In this document: positions 11,860 to 24,224 of the stretch, one piece after another
Layout: each line of letters begins with the position of its first letter
Numbering within the stretch: position 1 is the first letter of the stretch
Source of the DNA: Macrothele yani
Lineage: Eukaryota > Arthropoda > Arachnida > Araneae > Macrothelidae
Direction of reading: 5' to 3'
DNA length: 64,000 bases
Assembly: GCA_039090855.1 (NCBI GenBank)
Contig: CM077027.1
Location: 100,476,316-100,540,315, forward strand
Position numbers and translations under genes: made by a program
Notes under the pieces: generated by a model
Database searches by the model: none
The model's input: only the letters and a program-made list of their open reading frames with translations
What the model was told of the DNA's origin: nothing

Positions 11860-12060
11860 CTTACTCAACATCAAGCACAATGGCGCAGAATTCCCATCCC
11901 TGATAACTGAATACGCAAAAAATTATCAGTTTAATTTTCCCTGACTTTTCCAGGTTTTTGCAAAAAAAATTATTACTCCCCAAGTTTTCCCTGATTTTTA
12001 GCCTTATTTTCGGATTCCCTGATTTTTCCCGGTTTTCACATTTGGCTGGCAACCCTGACA
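11860..12060. repeat. Repeat fragment with repeated TTCCCTGA(T/C)TTTT motif
   Basis: TTTTCCCTGA(C/T)TTTT occurs several times between 11935 and 12035, and the block ends in TTTGGCTGGCAACCCTGA. A related TTCCAGG / GGACTTTCCAGGC wording recurs near 13262-13285 and 63251-63292. It looks like part of an interspersed repeat, but its ends and class are not resolved. Confidence 0.4.
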
Positions 12061-12231
12061 TTCACCGCAGTGGATGCTGCCGTTACTTCAGCTACACACA
12101 ACTGCTGTCACTCAAACATCTTGCATTGCAGCACCACATGTAATGAAAAAGATTACATTGCATTTCTACACTCCACATAGATGGAAGGAAGTAATGTTAT
12201 TGCAAGTACGCATTGCACTAAGCTGAACCTA

Positions 12232-13093
12232 CCGCTCACCAGGGGTGCAGAATTTGTCCGAACTCGCGAACGAGGTTCGGGGGAAATTAAGGCAGCTCTG
12301 GGGAAATTTTTGCTCGCAGGTAAAATAATAATAGTAGTAATAATAATAAAACGAAAAATTGACTTATTAACAACGAGTATAACGTGAAAGATAAGAGTAA
12401 TTTAATGCACAGTAATCAAGTAATCATTTTGAAAAATGTCACGTCGTTATAAATACAAGAGGTTATGAGCACAGTGACGTACTACAGACTGCCGCTGGCA
12501 TATAATTCACCGAGCCCAAATGACTTTACTAATGCCAAGGCATAGACAGCGTGGCAAGAGTAATAAGTACGGCGCAACCACTAGTCATGCTGATAAAATT
12601 TTCCTAAACTAATGGCAGCTTATGTGTTGTAGGCGCCGATCTGAAAATTTATTAGGGGTTCCACACATTTTAAAGCGAATGACCCATGCATTTTTCAAAG
12701 GATTTAAGCCTAATTTAAATTTCATTCAGTAAAATTATCTGGCACAATTTTACGCCTGAAATGCTAGAATTAAATAAATTATAGTTAATTGCAGAATTTT
12801 GTTCGGCTGTTTATTTTTTAGCCTCTCTGTCCCACCACTGTTTTCACCTAGACCCAAAAATGTTTAAGACATTTTGAATCTAAAATAAATATCAGGTTTT
12901 TTTTTTTTTTTTTTTCAAATTTTTAAGTAATAGGCTTTAAGGATTAGCTCTTAATCATCAACATATAGATCTAATACTCGCTTAAACTTGTATGAAAGTC
13001 TGCTACAGTTTTTGGGGAAATTTCGGACAGAAAAAAAATTGCGTTCTGGGGAAATATTGGGCCCTGAAAATTTTCTGCATCCCTGCCGCTCAC
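12232..13093. mobile_element. hAT-type non-autonomous element with 8-bp target duplication
   Basis: The 846-bp element (12240-13085) starts CAGGGGTGCAGAA; the reverse complement of its other end starts CAGGGATGCAGAA. It is flanked on both sides by the identical octamer CCGCTCAC (12232-12239 and 13086-13093). Terminal CAGGG and an 8-bp duplication are hallmarks of the hAT superfamily. The interior has GGGGAAATT-type motifs near both ends in inverted orientation, a poly(T) run at 12897-12915, and no transposase, so movement would have needed an enzyme made elsewhere. Confidence 0.8.
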
Positions 13094-14847
13094 TTGTTAT
13101 AATGACCAAGCAGTAATAATGAATGCCTTTGTGGTGAAAGCACACGACTAGATTTAGGAGCAAAACTGAAACTTCCTCCTCCAAATAAAAACCCCTAATT
13201 TTTTGTACCATTTACTTCACTGCGAAGAAAAATTTCACAACCTTTCACAAATATATGAAAAATCAAGGACTTTCCAGGCCTGGCAAGAAGGGAAATCAAA
13301 TTTCAGGATGCCAGGGAGTGTGCAAATCAAATTCTTGATCTGTGACAACTTACTCTGGAATGTAACACTTGCTGGAATAATTTTTCAAGAACATGCCCAA
13401 ACCACCTACATAGGTTTTCTTTCAGTTTGTCTTTCACAAAAGTGCCCAACTCAGATCTAATATCAGCATTACTACTTGTGTGACACCACTGAATCCACTA
13501 ATTTCTCCTGTTTTATCTGGCAACCCTTGATCACCTGTAAACATTCAGGATGAGGCAGGTTGCCAGATTTTGATTTTCAAGTCCTTCATTATGGTTGTTG
13601 CCAAATGATAGGAGAGATTTCTAAATGATGGTGATCAAAATCAAGACTAGCAGACTTGCAGTTTAAAGATGTAGATATTTTAATGCTCTCAGGAAAATGC
13701 AGATCCCTTTTATTAACAAAAAGCAATTTTCTCAGTATCCTGTCAGAGAGGCAGAACTGAAGTATGTGAGATAGTCAATAATGCCAAGGAACCACCTTAG
13801 GTAACATCCTTTTCATGCTCAGCCAGGAGCTCAGTAATGCTGCAAAAAGTGCTGTCGATATAAATTGTGGTACCAACAGAAGTAGAAATCGGAATTTAAT
13901 ACACACCAGGAACATTTAAGGTCTTCGACTATATCTCTGCCCAGGAGAATAAGTTTCATGATGGTAGGATTGGATTGGATTGGATTCGATACAAATCAAA
14001 TAGCCTCAAAAGAATTGGAAGCAAGATTGAACGTTCTGTGTTTCATAAACGTCTAACTACTGTTATCATTATAGTACACTTCATTTTGAACACTTTTTGT
14101 GCCTACATGCTGTCTGTGCTCACTTCTTTTATTGCTCATGCCAACATCATCTGCAATAGCACTGCTTCTCTCACCCTTAAAATACAATATTAAAACCACA
14201 GCTGCTCACCAATTCCATAGTGATTTGGTGAACAAACTCATCAAAAAGTTTGAAGTCAAGAAGAATTCCACTATTTTCTATTCATCAGAGGTCAACGGAC
14301 AACTTCAATTTGCTGGATGTATTCCTTTTCTTGACCAGTCTACCTACCAGTTGTGTTAAACGATGAGGGATGCAGGCGACTCGCGCAAGACTAAGCCCTC
14401 ATGTAATAGTAACTTTCTGTGTTTCGAAATGAAGATGCTTCAGCACATAGGCAATGCCATCTACATTATCACAATGGGGCCTATTTGACCTTGGACATTT
14501 TTTTGTGCCTTTCATAGCTTGAACTTGAGCCACATATTGAGGCCAGTCTTGTGCATGGGCTGATGATTCTGGGGAAATCTACTGGTGTAAATACCAATAA
14601 TTTCATAAATATTTCAATAGATCTATCAGTGTCTACACCAACAGATGTCCTCAGAACTCCCTTGCAGCATCATGGATGTTCCACTTACATTCATAGTACA
14701 GAATTATTATTTTGCAATATTCTGCATATGTGTAACTAGGCATGATGTTTGTTGTCTGCTTCTAGGATGATTGTTCAAATAGCATTTTACTGGTTGCTGT
14801 GTACATTATCAATTTCGACCCTACTAGCAGTGCTCTGCATATTGCTA
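13094..14847. other. Intron with small repeats, no gene
   Basis: A short (GGATT)n run lies at about 13964-13988. An 11-bp inverted repeat (ATCTGGCAACC / GGTTGCCAGAT) brackets about 13515-13575. A GGACTTTCCAGGCCTGG fragment near 13265 resembles other repeats in the window. No coding pattern was recognised. Confidence 0.5.
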
Positions 14848-14856
14848 CTTCATATG

Positions 14857-14884
14857 CAGGGCTATAAAAGAGAGAAGGGCTGGT
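14857..14884 (+). repeat. Left terminal inverted repeat of the P-like element
   Basis: Begins CAGGGCTATA and ends GAAGGGCTGGT. It pairs with the right end at 18631-18656. Confidence 0.85.
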
Positions 14885-14933
14885 TCATCGCTTTGACAAA
14901 CCGAATGGCGACACGGTCCTCGGGGACCATTTG

Positions 14934-14941
14934 TGACGTCA
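14934..14941. promoter_or_regulatory. TGACGTCA palindrome (CRE-like) in the P-like element 5' region
   Basis: A perfect 8-bp TGACGTCA site lies 78 bp inside the left end and about 290 bp upstream of the THAP start codon. This octamer is the classic bZIP (CREB/ATF) site. Use as a promoter element is inferred only from position. Confidence 0.35.
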
Positions 14942-15050
14942 CCATGATGCTGGGCTGTCATTGCGAGCAGTTTTCTAGCGTGTTATGTTTCATCGTACTA
15001 GATTGTTTTATCGTTTGCATTATACGAGTATTTATTTGTGTATATACTGT

Positions 15051-15052
<2 letters not shown>

Positions 15053-15123
<71 letters not shown>
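15053..15123. repeat. (GA)n microsatellite inside the P-like element
   Basis: About 70 bp of uninterrupted GA between the left end and the transposase start. Confidence 0.97.
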
Positions 15124-15124
<1 letters not shown>

Positions 15125-15221
15125 AATAGATCACACGAATGTTTAAAAGTATGTATCTATTGTATGCGTGTACATAAATAGTTTACCTACGTAAGTTGGC
15201 AAGCCTTTTTCTTTTGTTAAA

Positions 15222-17789
15222 ATGTCTTCGTGTGCTGTCGCAACGTGTCGGAATACACACAGAAACCAAAAAGGACAAGATATTGTGTTTCACGCTTTTC
15301 CTCGGACCAATCCAGTGTTTGTAAAAGAATGGATGAACAGGTGCCGCAGATTGGACCCAATTAATGTTAAGTACGCCAGAATTTGTAGCGAACATTTCCA
15401 GAGATGTGATTACGAAGATGATATGAAAAATCGATTACTTGGATTGCCTTTGTGAAAGGTACTCAAATCAGATGCTGTTCCCAGTATAAATTTACCTTCT
15501 TTAATTTCTAAAGAAACAACACCGAGGACCCAGAGACACCGGAAAAGAAAAATTGTTCGAAGTGCTTTGGAACGATTGAGTGAACTGAGCCTGAAGAAAA
15601 TTAATCTGGATGCTGAAGGTGAAACTGACGCTGGTACGAACCGTGAAATCAGTAGCAATGTAGAGATGACAGAATGCCCTAACTGCAAGTATCTGAAAAT
15701 TTGTAATGATAATTTATTGAAAAAAGTTTCAACACTGGAGAAAGATCTCCAAACTACAATTCAGGAAAAAAGTAGATATCACAAAGTTTCGGTTCAGTGA
15801 TCGAAAAGATGGGCCATTTCTAGGAGATCTCTAATATTTCAAATTCAGCAATTAAGAAGCCAAATGAAAATACTCCAGAAAAGAAAACGGAAAGTAGAAA
15901 CATTGGAGAAATGTGTCAACCACGTTTTCATGAAGACCCAAGTTAATGCTCTTACTTCGAAAATGAAAAGGATAAAATGGACGATAGAAGATATATCTAG
16001 ATGCATAGTAATTCGAACACTTTTTTCAAAATCATACGATTTCTGGAAAGAAAAGATGGGCGTTCCACTTCCAAGTGCTAGCACCCTGAAACGTTGGTGT
16101 GCAAAATTTACATGCAGTCCTGGGATACAGAATGATATTCTTCTGCTTATGAAAAAAGTTGCGAAAGCTTAAGTTTCCGTAAGAAAATCTGTGTTCTAAG
16201 TTTTGATGAAATGCACATAGATTCTAAGTTGTGCTATAACTCTCGAATGGATCAGATACTGGGTCCATTCAGGAAAGTTCAGTTCATTTTAATTAGAGGT
16301 CTGATTTCTCAATGGAAGCAGCCAATTTTCTTTGATTTTGATATCCCCATGACAAAAGAGCTCATTTTTAATGTAATTACTCATATACAAACAAGTGGCA
16401 TAGAAGTAAAGGCAATAGTTTCTGATTCAGGAGGATGTGGTTCTTTGTGGAAGGAACTTGAAATTTTCCCCACCAATTTTTCGTTCCCGAATCCTGCTGA
16501 GCAAACATAAAAAATATGGGTGTTCGCAGATTTAGCCGATTATGTAAAATTGCTAAGAAATCACTTCCTGGACAAAGAATTCATACTTCAAGATGGCATC
16601 ACTTTGACAACTGATGTTATTAAAAAAAGTCTTAAACAGAGATTCAGGAGAATATAAATTGTGCCATAAACTGAAACCAAATTTTTTGACTGTAAAAGGA
16701 AACTAGCGACAGAAAGTAACACCTGCAAAAACGTTATTTTCAGCAACTACAGCAAAAGCAATTATGCATTTAACAGAAAATAAAAAAAGCAGCTGATTTT
16801 TTTGAATTAATTGATGGCTTGTTTGATATAATGAATAGTAGCAAGCCAGATCCTCCCTCCAACAAACCTCTGAAGGCTGCATTTAGTATGGACGTATATT
16901 TTGAAAAACAAGTGTCAATTTTAAATGCAGTGAAAGATGTCATTAGCGGATTAAGGGTGTGTGGAAAATCTAGCATGCTGCCTTTTCAAAAAGGAATTCT
17001 GATATCCGTAAACTCGCTTATGGGATGCCTTTTTAGTCAAATTTGGGGGCTTGGTAGATTTAACGATCACACTTTGCCAACAGATCTCATTAGCCGTTTG
17101 AAGCAGTTGCTACTTGCAAACAAACTGCCCAAACTCTCAGAAAAAGTAAATACATCCACTTCGGAAGAAGACAAACAGTTAGACGTTTACCTAACATCCG
17201 AATTATAAGAAAATGCTTCTGGACGTGATAAAATGCAGGAGGTTCCCGAAATTTCTCTTTATGAAAACAACTGTGACGATGTGAACTTTGATTATGTTAA
17301 TGACGTATTTCTTATGCCCTGGGAAGTCGAAGAGCAAACCGCATCAAGGGATCTTTCTGTTCATGAGCAGGAAGCTATGAGCTATGTAGCTGGCTACATT
17401 GCACATCACGTTCGAGATAAAGATCCTTCGTAAGGGACATTATCAAAAAATGCCCAGAATTTCCTATTCAATCCAATTGGATTAAATTACTGTCTTCAGG
17501 TTGACTTACCATACCGTCCTGCTCATGGATGAATACAGTAAAAAAATTTGAAAAACATTTTTATTCATCTCACGGCATTACTTTTCAAAAAGGAAAAGGC
17601 GTAATCCGCAAACTGGAAAACCATTACCCTCAAGTAAACAAAGATGCAATTCGCTTATTTTGTAGATTGCGAACGTTTATCAGAATTCGCTCTTTAAACA
17701 GAAATGCAATACTAGTATCACAAAGAAAGGCTCAGCAGAAAACACAGAAATGGATCTGTTCAAATACTAGAAAGAAAACCGAAACCTGA
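15222..17789 (+). pseudogene. P-element / THAP9-like transposase, disrupted
   Basis: Translation from ATG 15222 gives a THAP domain with Cys4, Cys9, Cys55 and His58 and the usual Pro27 and Trp37. An in-frame TGA (15453-15455) interrupts a segment that otherwise continues in the same frame to a Lys-rich stretch and a CPNC motif with coiled-coil-like sequence to about 15797. Further pieces follow in order: an RTLFSKSYDF ... GVPLPSASTLKRW block (15864-16169); the catalytic-core-like segment starting FDEMHIDSK at about 16203 and continuing through IVSDSGGCGSLW and KLLRNHFLD to about 16570; a PFQKGILISVNSL block (16819-17205); a SYVAGYIAHHV block (17233-17430); and GKGVIRKLE ... RTFIRIRSLN (17529-17786). 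This order matches P transposases and THAP9. At least five stops or frameshifts kill it. No introns were inferred. Confidence 0.85.
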
Positions 17790-18630
17790 TTTTTAGCAAA
17801 CAAAGGATGCTTCCCAAATCAAGCTGCAAATGTAAATGTAAGTAAAAGTTTTTCACTTTTGGTTCAGAAGGAATTTACATGTAAAATATTTACGATTTGT
17901 AAAATGGCACAACGTGTCTCGATTTGCTTAATTAACTTTAATGCAAGCTGATTTTCGTTAGTTCAAAGCTCCTAAAATATAAACTTAATTCAAAAATTGT
18001 GGTTTTAGAACAAAAAAAATAAAAAAAAATAATTAGAGAATACAATTAGAAACGTTTTTGGAGAAATAAGATATATCTTCTACAATGTGATTACAGAATT
18101 GTAGAAAACAGAAAACTTAAATTCTATGATCAGCGCTTTAGAATGGCATACATTTTCCCTATATGTATTTAATAGGTGACACACAGAAAACAAGGCACAG
18201 GGGGAAAACAAGTATTATTATGTACAACTTCATTTTTATTTTTGTTACCGGCAAAACACAGTGTTTGGAAAAATATTCCAATGCTGTGTTTTATAAATAA
18301 TCAACTGTTAATTAGTCGCTGAGCCTTTAGCGTAATACACAATGATGTGTTTATATGCCCAATACTGTAATGTTAAAAACATATGTTTAAAGTTTAAATA
18401 ATGTTTTTTTTTTTTTTTTTTTAACTACAGTGATGATAGTTTAGTTCATTCTCATTCCCTTTATTGTAGTGCTTTACAGTTGTGTAGTTTTTTGTTGACT
18501 TTTAAAATGATTATTTTGGATTTCCCGTGGGACAGTGGCTTCTGAGAACCCCACTACCAACCCGCTGCTGCAGAATGACTACATCTTCATCTCCAGCTCG
18601 CGTCTTCAGGGATGGGAGCCGGCTCTAAGG

Positions 18631-18656
18631 ACCAGCCCTTCTTTTCTATAGCCCTG
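18631..18656 (-). repeat. Right terminal inverted repeat of the P-like element
   Basis: Reads on the minus strand CAGGGCTATAGAAAAGAAGG then GCTGGT. It pairs with 14857-14884. Confidence 0.85.
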
Positions 18657-18665
18657 CTTCATATG

Positions 18666-21600
18666 CACAGTAATTTGTGTTACTGTGTGGTTAACAACCG
18701 CATATGCAAGCAATGTCCCATCATGCAATGACTTTTCATTGATCTTCTTTGTCATTCCTTTTCTGCTATCTGTGATAAATGATATGTTTTTTCTTTGTCT
18801 GTTTAGTTCCACATTTTGCAACCAGGGGTGCTGCAGTCATTCTTATCAGGGAGCATGCATCTGCTTTCCTATATGACTGTGAAATTCCCACACATCACCT
18901 GGACAATTTATTTCCATGAAATTGCCCAGGGCAAGGACTTCACATACTACCCTGTATTATATACATACATTTCAAATGATTAATACTCTATAAGTAATTT
19001 CTACTAAATTTCTACTCCTATACCTTTAAAAAGCATAAATATGCTAAAAATTGCTGCAAAAATATTTTTCAAAATCGAGAAATACAAAACCAAGAAATGA
19101 AGTTTGTATTACCAATTTCGGTAGCAAAAATATTATCCAAATTAAATTTAGGAAACAATGCAAAAATCCTGCTCTCAAAATGGGAAACTCCAGCAATGAC
19201 AATTTTTTAAATGTTAAAGTCAACTAACAAAACAGGAACCTCAATGAGTTACAGAATATTTTGATCCAGAGAAGCTTTAGTACGTATAACTGAAATTAAA
19301 GGATTTAATTGAATTAAAATTCTTTAATTTCAGTTATACATTTACCTGGCTTCTCCAATTTTTAATGCTACGTACCGAGATTTCCGCTTGGTTAGTTGAC
19401 CTCAAAATTTTAATACACACATATTTCTCGACGTATCGAGATTAAAAAACACGTTTTATATAAGTTATTCTTTTTAGTTAAATCCACTCAACGTGGTTTA
19501 ACTGTTAGAACTTTTTACATGTTATAGTTCCTTTGTGTGAAATGCAATTTCTCAGTTGGAAGTTATTAGTATTTACTGAAAGAAACACCTCGGTAATCAA
19601 ATGTAATTCAAGGAAAAATCTGTCATGTACCTCTCAGTTGCAAGTAGTCGATGTTCAAATCGTTTGTATGGTTGTTGTCATCAGGTTCTTGAGTTTAGAC
19701 TTTTAAGAAATTAGTCGGCACATTCTCTTCACGGGGTCCCGAAATTGGAAAGACAAATTAATGTATCCGAGGAATTTACAAGACTATTACTTGACCAGGA
19801 TACGTATTTTAGAATCAAAATTTTAAGAATTTTTCTTCTCTTTTTGCAGTTACTTGCATTTTTTGTTCAGGCAGGACTTTTTGCAATTGTTTCTTAGAAA
19901 ACTTAATTTTGATATATTTTGTCGGCATTCTGGAAGATGTTAATACAAATTTCATGGTTATATACTATATGAGAGAGAGAGAGAGAGAAAGAGAGATCTT
20001 ACTCAGGTAGGCAGACAACTTATCTCAGTGAAGAGATGAAGAGAGAGACATAGTTATGTCAGCGAAGGGAAGTATTTGAAACAACACTGTTCCATGCATA
20101 GGAAGAACAATGCTCAATATATAATTTCACTCTGCCTTCAGATTTGACAAAGAAATGATAGAAAACAGTGAATAAATCAGTAACAAAAATACCAAAAGGA
20201 GTCAATATTACGAGATTAAGGTGAAATTTAAGCTTGTTATCTTCATCAGAATGAAACTGGAGCACATCAAATCTTGATAAATTTAAAGCATCCTCAAATT
20301 TCAGCATTTCTTCTTCAGCAGATATGCAGAAAATATCAAGATTGACTATACTAGATATTTTCTGTGTATCGTTCTAACAAATGTGTCTTTCAGAACCATT
20401 TGAAACTTCTGATGCTGGTGATGTTTCACAAGAATAAAGAAAGGCTCTGAACTTAAAAAGACCTGCCAAAATTTATCATGAAAAATCTAATAAGAGCATA
20501 TATTAAAGTAAAATTCACAGTTATATATATGTGTATAAAACTATTATAAAGAGATTGTTTTATAACCAAAACAATGTATAAGAAAGATATACAGTTTACA
20601 CAATATGAATACATACATAAACATTAGATCATATCTGTGGGGAAAAATAAATTATTTGTTGGAAAAGGAGGGAGATGGGAGCCTCTTGTGGGTGTGGGGT
20701 GTATTACATCACAGCTCTGGAACAGAGCTAATTGTTATCTCAGATAGTGAAAACTTAGAATTCCAAAATGAATTCCTGCATTCTACTAAGAAAGCCTCCA
20801 CCCCGAAATCGCACCCTTTCAAACTTTAGTAATTTTCTTATCAATCTCCACTCTGGTGATAATTATGGACACATCTTCCTATCAAACTCTCCTTTTTCGA
20901 TAGACACAAACTCATTAACCAGTGGGGCCATCAGATAACAATCTAACTCATTTATGAAACTTTGTAAGACCTACAACCAAGATGAAGCAAAAGGAAGCAA
21001 ACTGACAGTATAACTGGGATATGGTGATGTTAAAATATCACCTCTTTGGGACAAAGTGTATCTCTGTGTTCTGGCCTGAACCAATACAAAGGAATGTCTA
21101 TTTATTTGTCACTGAACAACACAACTACATTTGGGAGTTGAAAATATATCATTACGCTTTAAAGTATTTGTCTTCGGTAGCATAAATAAAATTCATGACA
21201 TGGTGAGTAACAAGTTATTCAAAATATAAAGGAAAATTAATGTAAACACTTGAAGGCCTTGCAGCAAACTTGATCCACCTATCTCCTAGTTTTAGAAAAA
21301 AAGTTCCATGGGTATGTAACAGAGGAAGGAATCTTATGAGATATCAGATTATTAGCAAAAACATGATCTATCAGACCTATTTCCTAAATCATTTGTTGGG
21401 CCATATTTTGTTTTCCAACCAGATTGAGAATTTGCCTTATATGTTTATATGTATACAATATGTAAAAAAAAAAAAAGAGAAATTCTGGGGGTTTACTGTG
21501 TAAGTTTTATCAGAACATATTTAGCTTGGAAGATCAGCAAATGGAAAATTTTCATATTATATTTTATAGCTTTACATAAGTGAACTTACGTGGTCAGTAA

Positions 21601-21969
21601 CGTCATTAATATTTCCTTTCCACCGAGAACATTTGGACTGAAAAAAATTATTACTTATATGAATAAGTCACTGACATGCACTATACATGCAACATTAATG
21701 ACATCATACAAAGCAATTATATGCAGTAATAAAAGCAAGAGAAAGGTAACAATAACACATTAACATATACATAGGAAAAAAACTACAGCAGCAAAAACTT
21801 GGGACACAAAAGCAGGAAGTAAGCACTGGGCAAAAAGTTAAAACCCATGAAAACCAGTGTGCTAGCAACAAAGTTACAAACTAAGCCAGGAGCAAAGTCA
21901 AGATAAGATTTAAGTAATGATGAGCTACTTTAATAAGAAACACATATAAATTAATAGAGAATGATATAC
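18666..21969. other. Intron, no gene; small repeats only
   Basis: AT-rich intron between the P-like element and the next USP9X exon. It contains an imperfect palindrome at about 19270-19372 (inner arms TATAACTGAAATTAAAG) and a GA run at 19971-19997. Nothing coding was recognised. Confidence 0.5.
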
Positions 21970-22116
21970 CTCCTCCGGGCACAACTCATATGCTTTGGCT
22001 AATGTCATCCGAGCACTGTGGGAGCGTTCCAAAAAATAGCCATTGGATGTTTCATTTGATTGTGCTGGTGGAGACCAGTTATTGTATCCATACTGAGGAT
22101 TAGTGGGATATTGTCT
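21970..22116 (-). CDS. USP9X: USP9X / fat facets orthologue, penultimate coding exon
   Basis: The exon is 147 nt, exactly 49 codons, phase 0 at both ends. The acceptor is TTTTCAG then AGACAATATCC; the donor is GAGGAG then GTATAT. The peptide reads [17 protein letters not shown], then an [18 protein letters not shown] segment and an ending in CPEE. This is the strongly conserved C-terminal block of USP9X/USP9Y/fat facets, downstream of the catalytic domain. It splices to 4906-5568 and receives 41081-41283. Confidence 0.97.
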
Positions 22117-22689
22117 CTGAAAATTAAAAAAAACAAAAAAAAAAAAAAAACTGTCTAAGATGCTCTTTACAAAAATAAGTGCACACAACATATTTTCAGA
22201 GCAGCGGTAACTTTTGATGGCGACGCTATACTACACCAGAGCACTGCACTTATATAGTGCAAGACCAAATACAAATATGGATTTACTGCAACACTGCTAA
22301 AAAAACTACAGAAAATAAATGTAAGTTATTCCATTTTAGATAATAAAGATGCTTCACAACCGGAAACCTGTGAATGGATTTACGGCAGCAAATCATTGTC
22401 ATACGCTGCCATCCTGGAATTGTTTTGGCATTTACTATTACTACAGCAGGCGAGTCGAAAGTTTTGCAATATTTGCATAAACGCATGTGCAGTGGTGGGT
22501 ATGTCATGTGTTTAAGATAATTCAAATCGTGCACTGCAGTCAGTCGAAAGGGATATAATGGTAATCATTGTTGTGAACAGCATTGCATGCCGTTATTCTG
22601 TCTGTGTTTGGGGTGCCTAAATGATGAACAGCCACAACCAGCTAATTAGGGAACTTCTTCTTTACGAGTTTGAACTCTGCCACAATGCT
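22117..22689. other. Intron, nothing recognised
   Basis: Contains an A-rich tract next to the acceptor (22128-22150) and otherwise unassigned sequence. Confidence 0.45.
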
Positions 22690-23560
22690 CCTTAAGTAAC
22701 AGGTGCGTCACGAACTTGGTTCAGAGGCATAGGGCCAACGCAATTCCGGGCCACTGCGAAAGATGCACGTCAGAGCCAACGTAATTCCGGATCACGGCAA
22801 AAGAAGCATGCCAGGCCTACGTAATTCCGGCGTGGCGCTGTGCTTCCTTTCCACTTAGCTTTCATACAAGCAAACCAATTCCTCCTCCCCAGAAAGAAAA
22901 AAACAACAACAACGGAAAGCTGCGCCACGAAATTTTGTTTAGAAGCTTCGGGCCGACGTAATACTGGCCGGACGTTGTGCTTTCTTTCCACTAAGTTTTC
23001 AAGCAAGCAAAATACATTCCTCCTCCTTAGAAAAAAAGAAAAAAAAAAAAAAACAAAAAAACAAAGAGGTGCGTCACGAACTTGGTTCACAGACATCGGG
23101 CTGACGCAAGTCCGGGCCCCACAGCGAAAGAAGCACGTCCGAGCCAACGCAATTCCGGATCACGGCAAAAGAAGCATGCCGGGCTTACTACGTAATCCTG
23201 GCGCGGCGCCGTGCTTCCTTTCCACTTGGCTTTCAAACAAGCAAAATAAATTCCTTCTCTTCGTGGGTGGGTGGGTGGGTGGGGGGAAAATTTAGAAAAA
23301 GAAAGCTGTGTCACGAACTTTATTCAGATGCTTCAGGCCGACGTAATCTCGGGCCACAGCGAAAGAAGCACGTAATAACAATAACGGGTCATGGCGAAAG
23401 AAGCACGCCGGGCTTGCAATCCTAGCGCCATGCTTTTTTTTTTCACACTTTCGAACAAGCAAAACAAATTCCACCACCTCAGGAGAAAAAAAAAAAAAGA
23501 TACAAAGGGCTGTGTTACGAACTTTGTTCAGAGGCTTTTACATCGATTATTTACAAAACC
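22690..23560. repeat. Complex satellite with about five ~150-240-bp units
   Basis: A block resembling GTGCGTCACGAACTTGGTTC begins near 22703, 22919, 23068, 23305 and 23509. Units also share (C/G)CCGACGTAATNCCGG, GCGAAAGAAGCACG, a TGCTTCCTTTCCACTT stretch and a CAAGCAAAA(T/C)A(A/C)ATTCC motif, and most end in an A-rich tract. Internal CACGGCAAAAGAAGCATGCC sub-repeats make unit length variable. The block is GC-richer than its surroundings. Open frames across it are repeat artefacts. Confidence 0.85.
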
Positions 23561-23759
23561 ATTAAAACTTTCTTTATAACAGCGAAAATCTGAATAACCA
23601 CAATTTTTTGTTAATCACCCGTAATCCCGGGGGAAATCCGTAATAATTACGGAGATTATGTAATTGTCAATTCCGTAATCTCTGTGCGTCCTTCGTAGAA
23701 AGAGGTTTCACGAGAGCTTCGATTCTCGAACGATCTCAGAAAAGTGGGAACGCATTCGG

Positions 23760-24072
23760 ATACATTGCAAATTACAAGAGAGAGAGAGAGAGTTCCTGGC
23801 GATGATGTCACGGATAGAATGCAGAGTGGCGATTTCCTGCAAGACACGGGATGGCCGTCTCCTCGTGGGCTGCTGCAGTTTCCCTAAAGCACGAAGTAGG
23901 CGGAGCTTCCAGCCTTCGCGCTGTGATGATCAAGTGACTGACATCCCATCCATTGTTGACAGCAGTAAACGAATTCAGCTCCTGACTCCACCCTCCAACA
24001 TTTCTTCTTGCCTTCCAGCGCCTGCTCCATAAAACAACGCTTTCAGCTAGAAAGCGCTTAGTTCTTTTACAC
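23760..24072. other. Unassigned GC-richer block between satellite and mariner relic
   Basis: This stretch is less AT-rich than typical intron here, with a short GA run (23778-23793) and a 99-codon open minus-strand frame. I do not recognise the encoded sequence. It might be the 5' part of the neighbouring mariner or a separate repeat. Confidence 0.35.
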
Positions 24073-24085
24073 CACAAAAGTGGAA

Positions 24086-24215
24086 TCGCGGAATTCCGCT
24101 TTTTCAAGGTTTTCCTATAGAACGACGACCCCCCCCCCTAAAAATTTTATCTTCATTTTTGCAATGACCTCGAGGATGACCAAAATGATGCCGAAAAAAA
24201 GCGGAATTCCGCGAA
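24086..24215. repeat. Inverted repeat with GCGGAATTCCGC arms
   Basis: Arms at 24086-24105 and 24193-24215 match in inverted orientation over TCGCGGAATTCCGCTTTTT. Each arm itself contains the self-complementary GCGGAATTCCGC. The unit sits at the 5' edge of the readable mariner sequence and may be a small palindromic insertion. Confidence 0.65.
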
Positions 24216-24224
24216 TTCGCGGAA

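Larger units (their letters stand above)
14848..18665 (+). mobile_element. P-superfamily (THAP9-like) DNA transposon, complete ends
   Basis: The 3.8-kb element (14857-18656) is bounded by inverted ends: the left begins CAGGGCTATAAAAGAGAGAA then GGGCTGGT, and the right, in reverse complement, begins CAGGGCTATAGAAAAGAAGG then GCTGGT, agreeing over about 26 bp apart from a 2-base indel. The nine bases CTTCATATG lie directly outside both ends (14848-14856, 18657-18665). P elements make an 8-bp duplication, so the ninth base may be chance. Inside, in the plus direction, is a broken transposase gene with an N-terminal THAP zinc finger. The left flank of the gene has a TGACGTCA site and a long (GA)n tract. 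Clear ends, a clear duplication and legible protein point to a moderately old insertion. Confidence 0.85.

Noticed and set aside
14749..15129. 126-codon frame ending in an Arg-Glu repeat
   Set aside because: Its end is the (GA)n microsatellite and it crosses the left end of the P-like element; not a gene.
22770..23477. Several open frames across the satellite
   Set aside because: Frames are produced by tandem repeat units with A-rich spacers; no protein family recognised.
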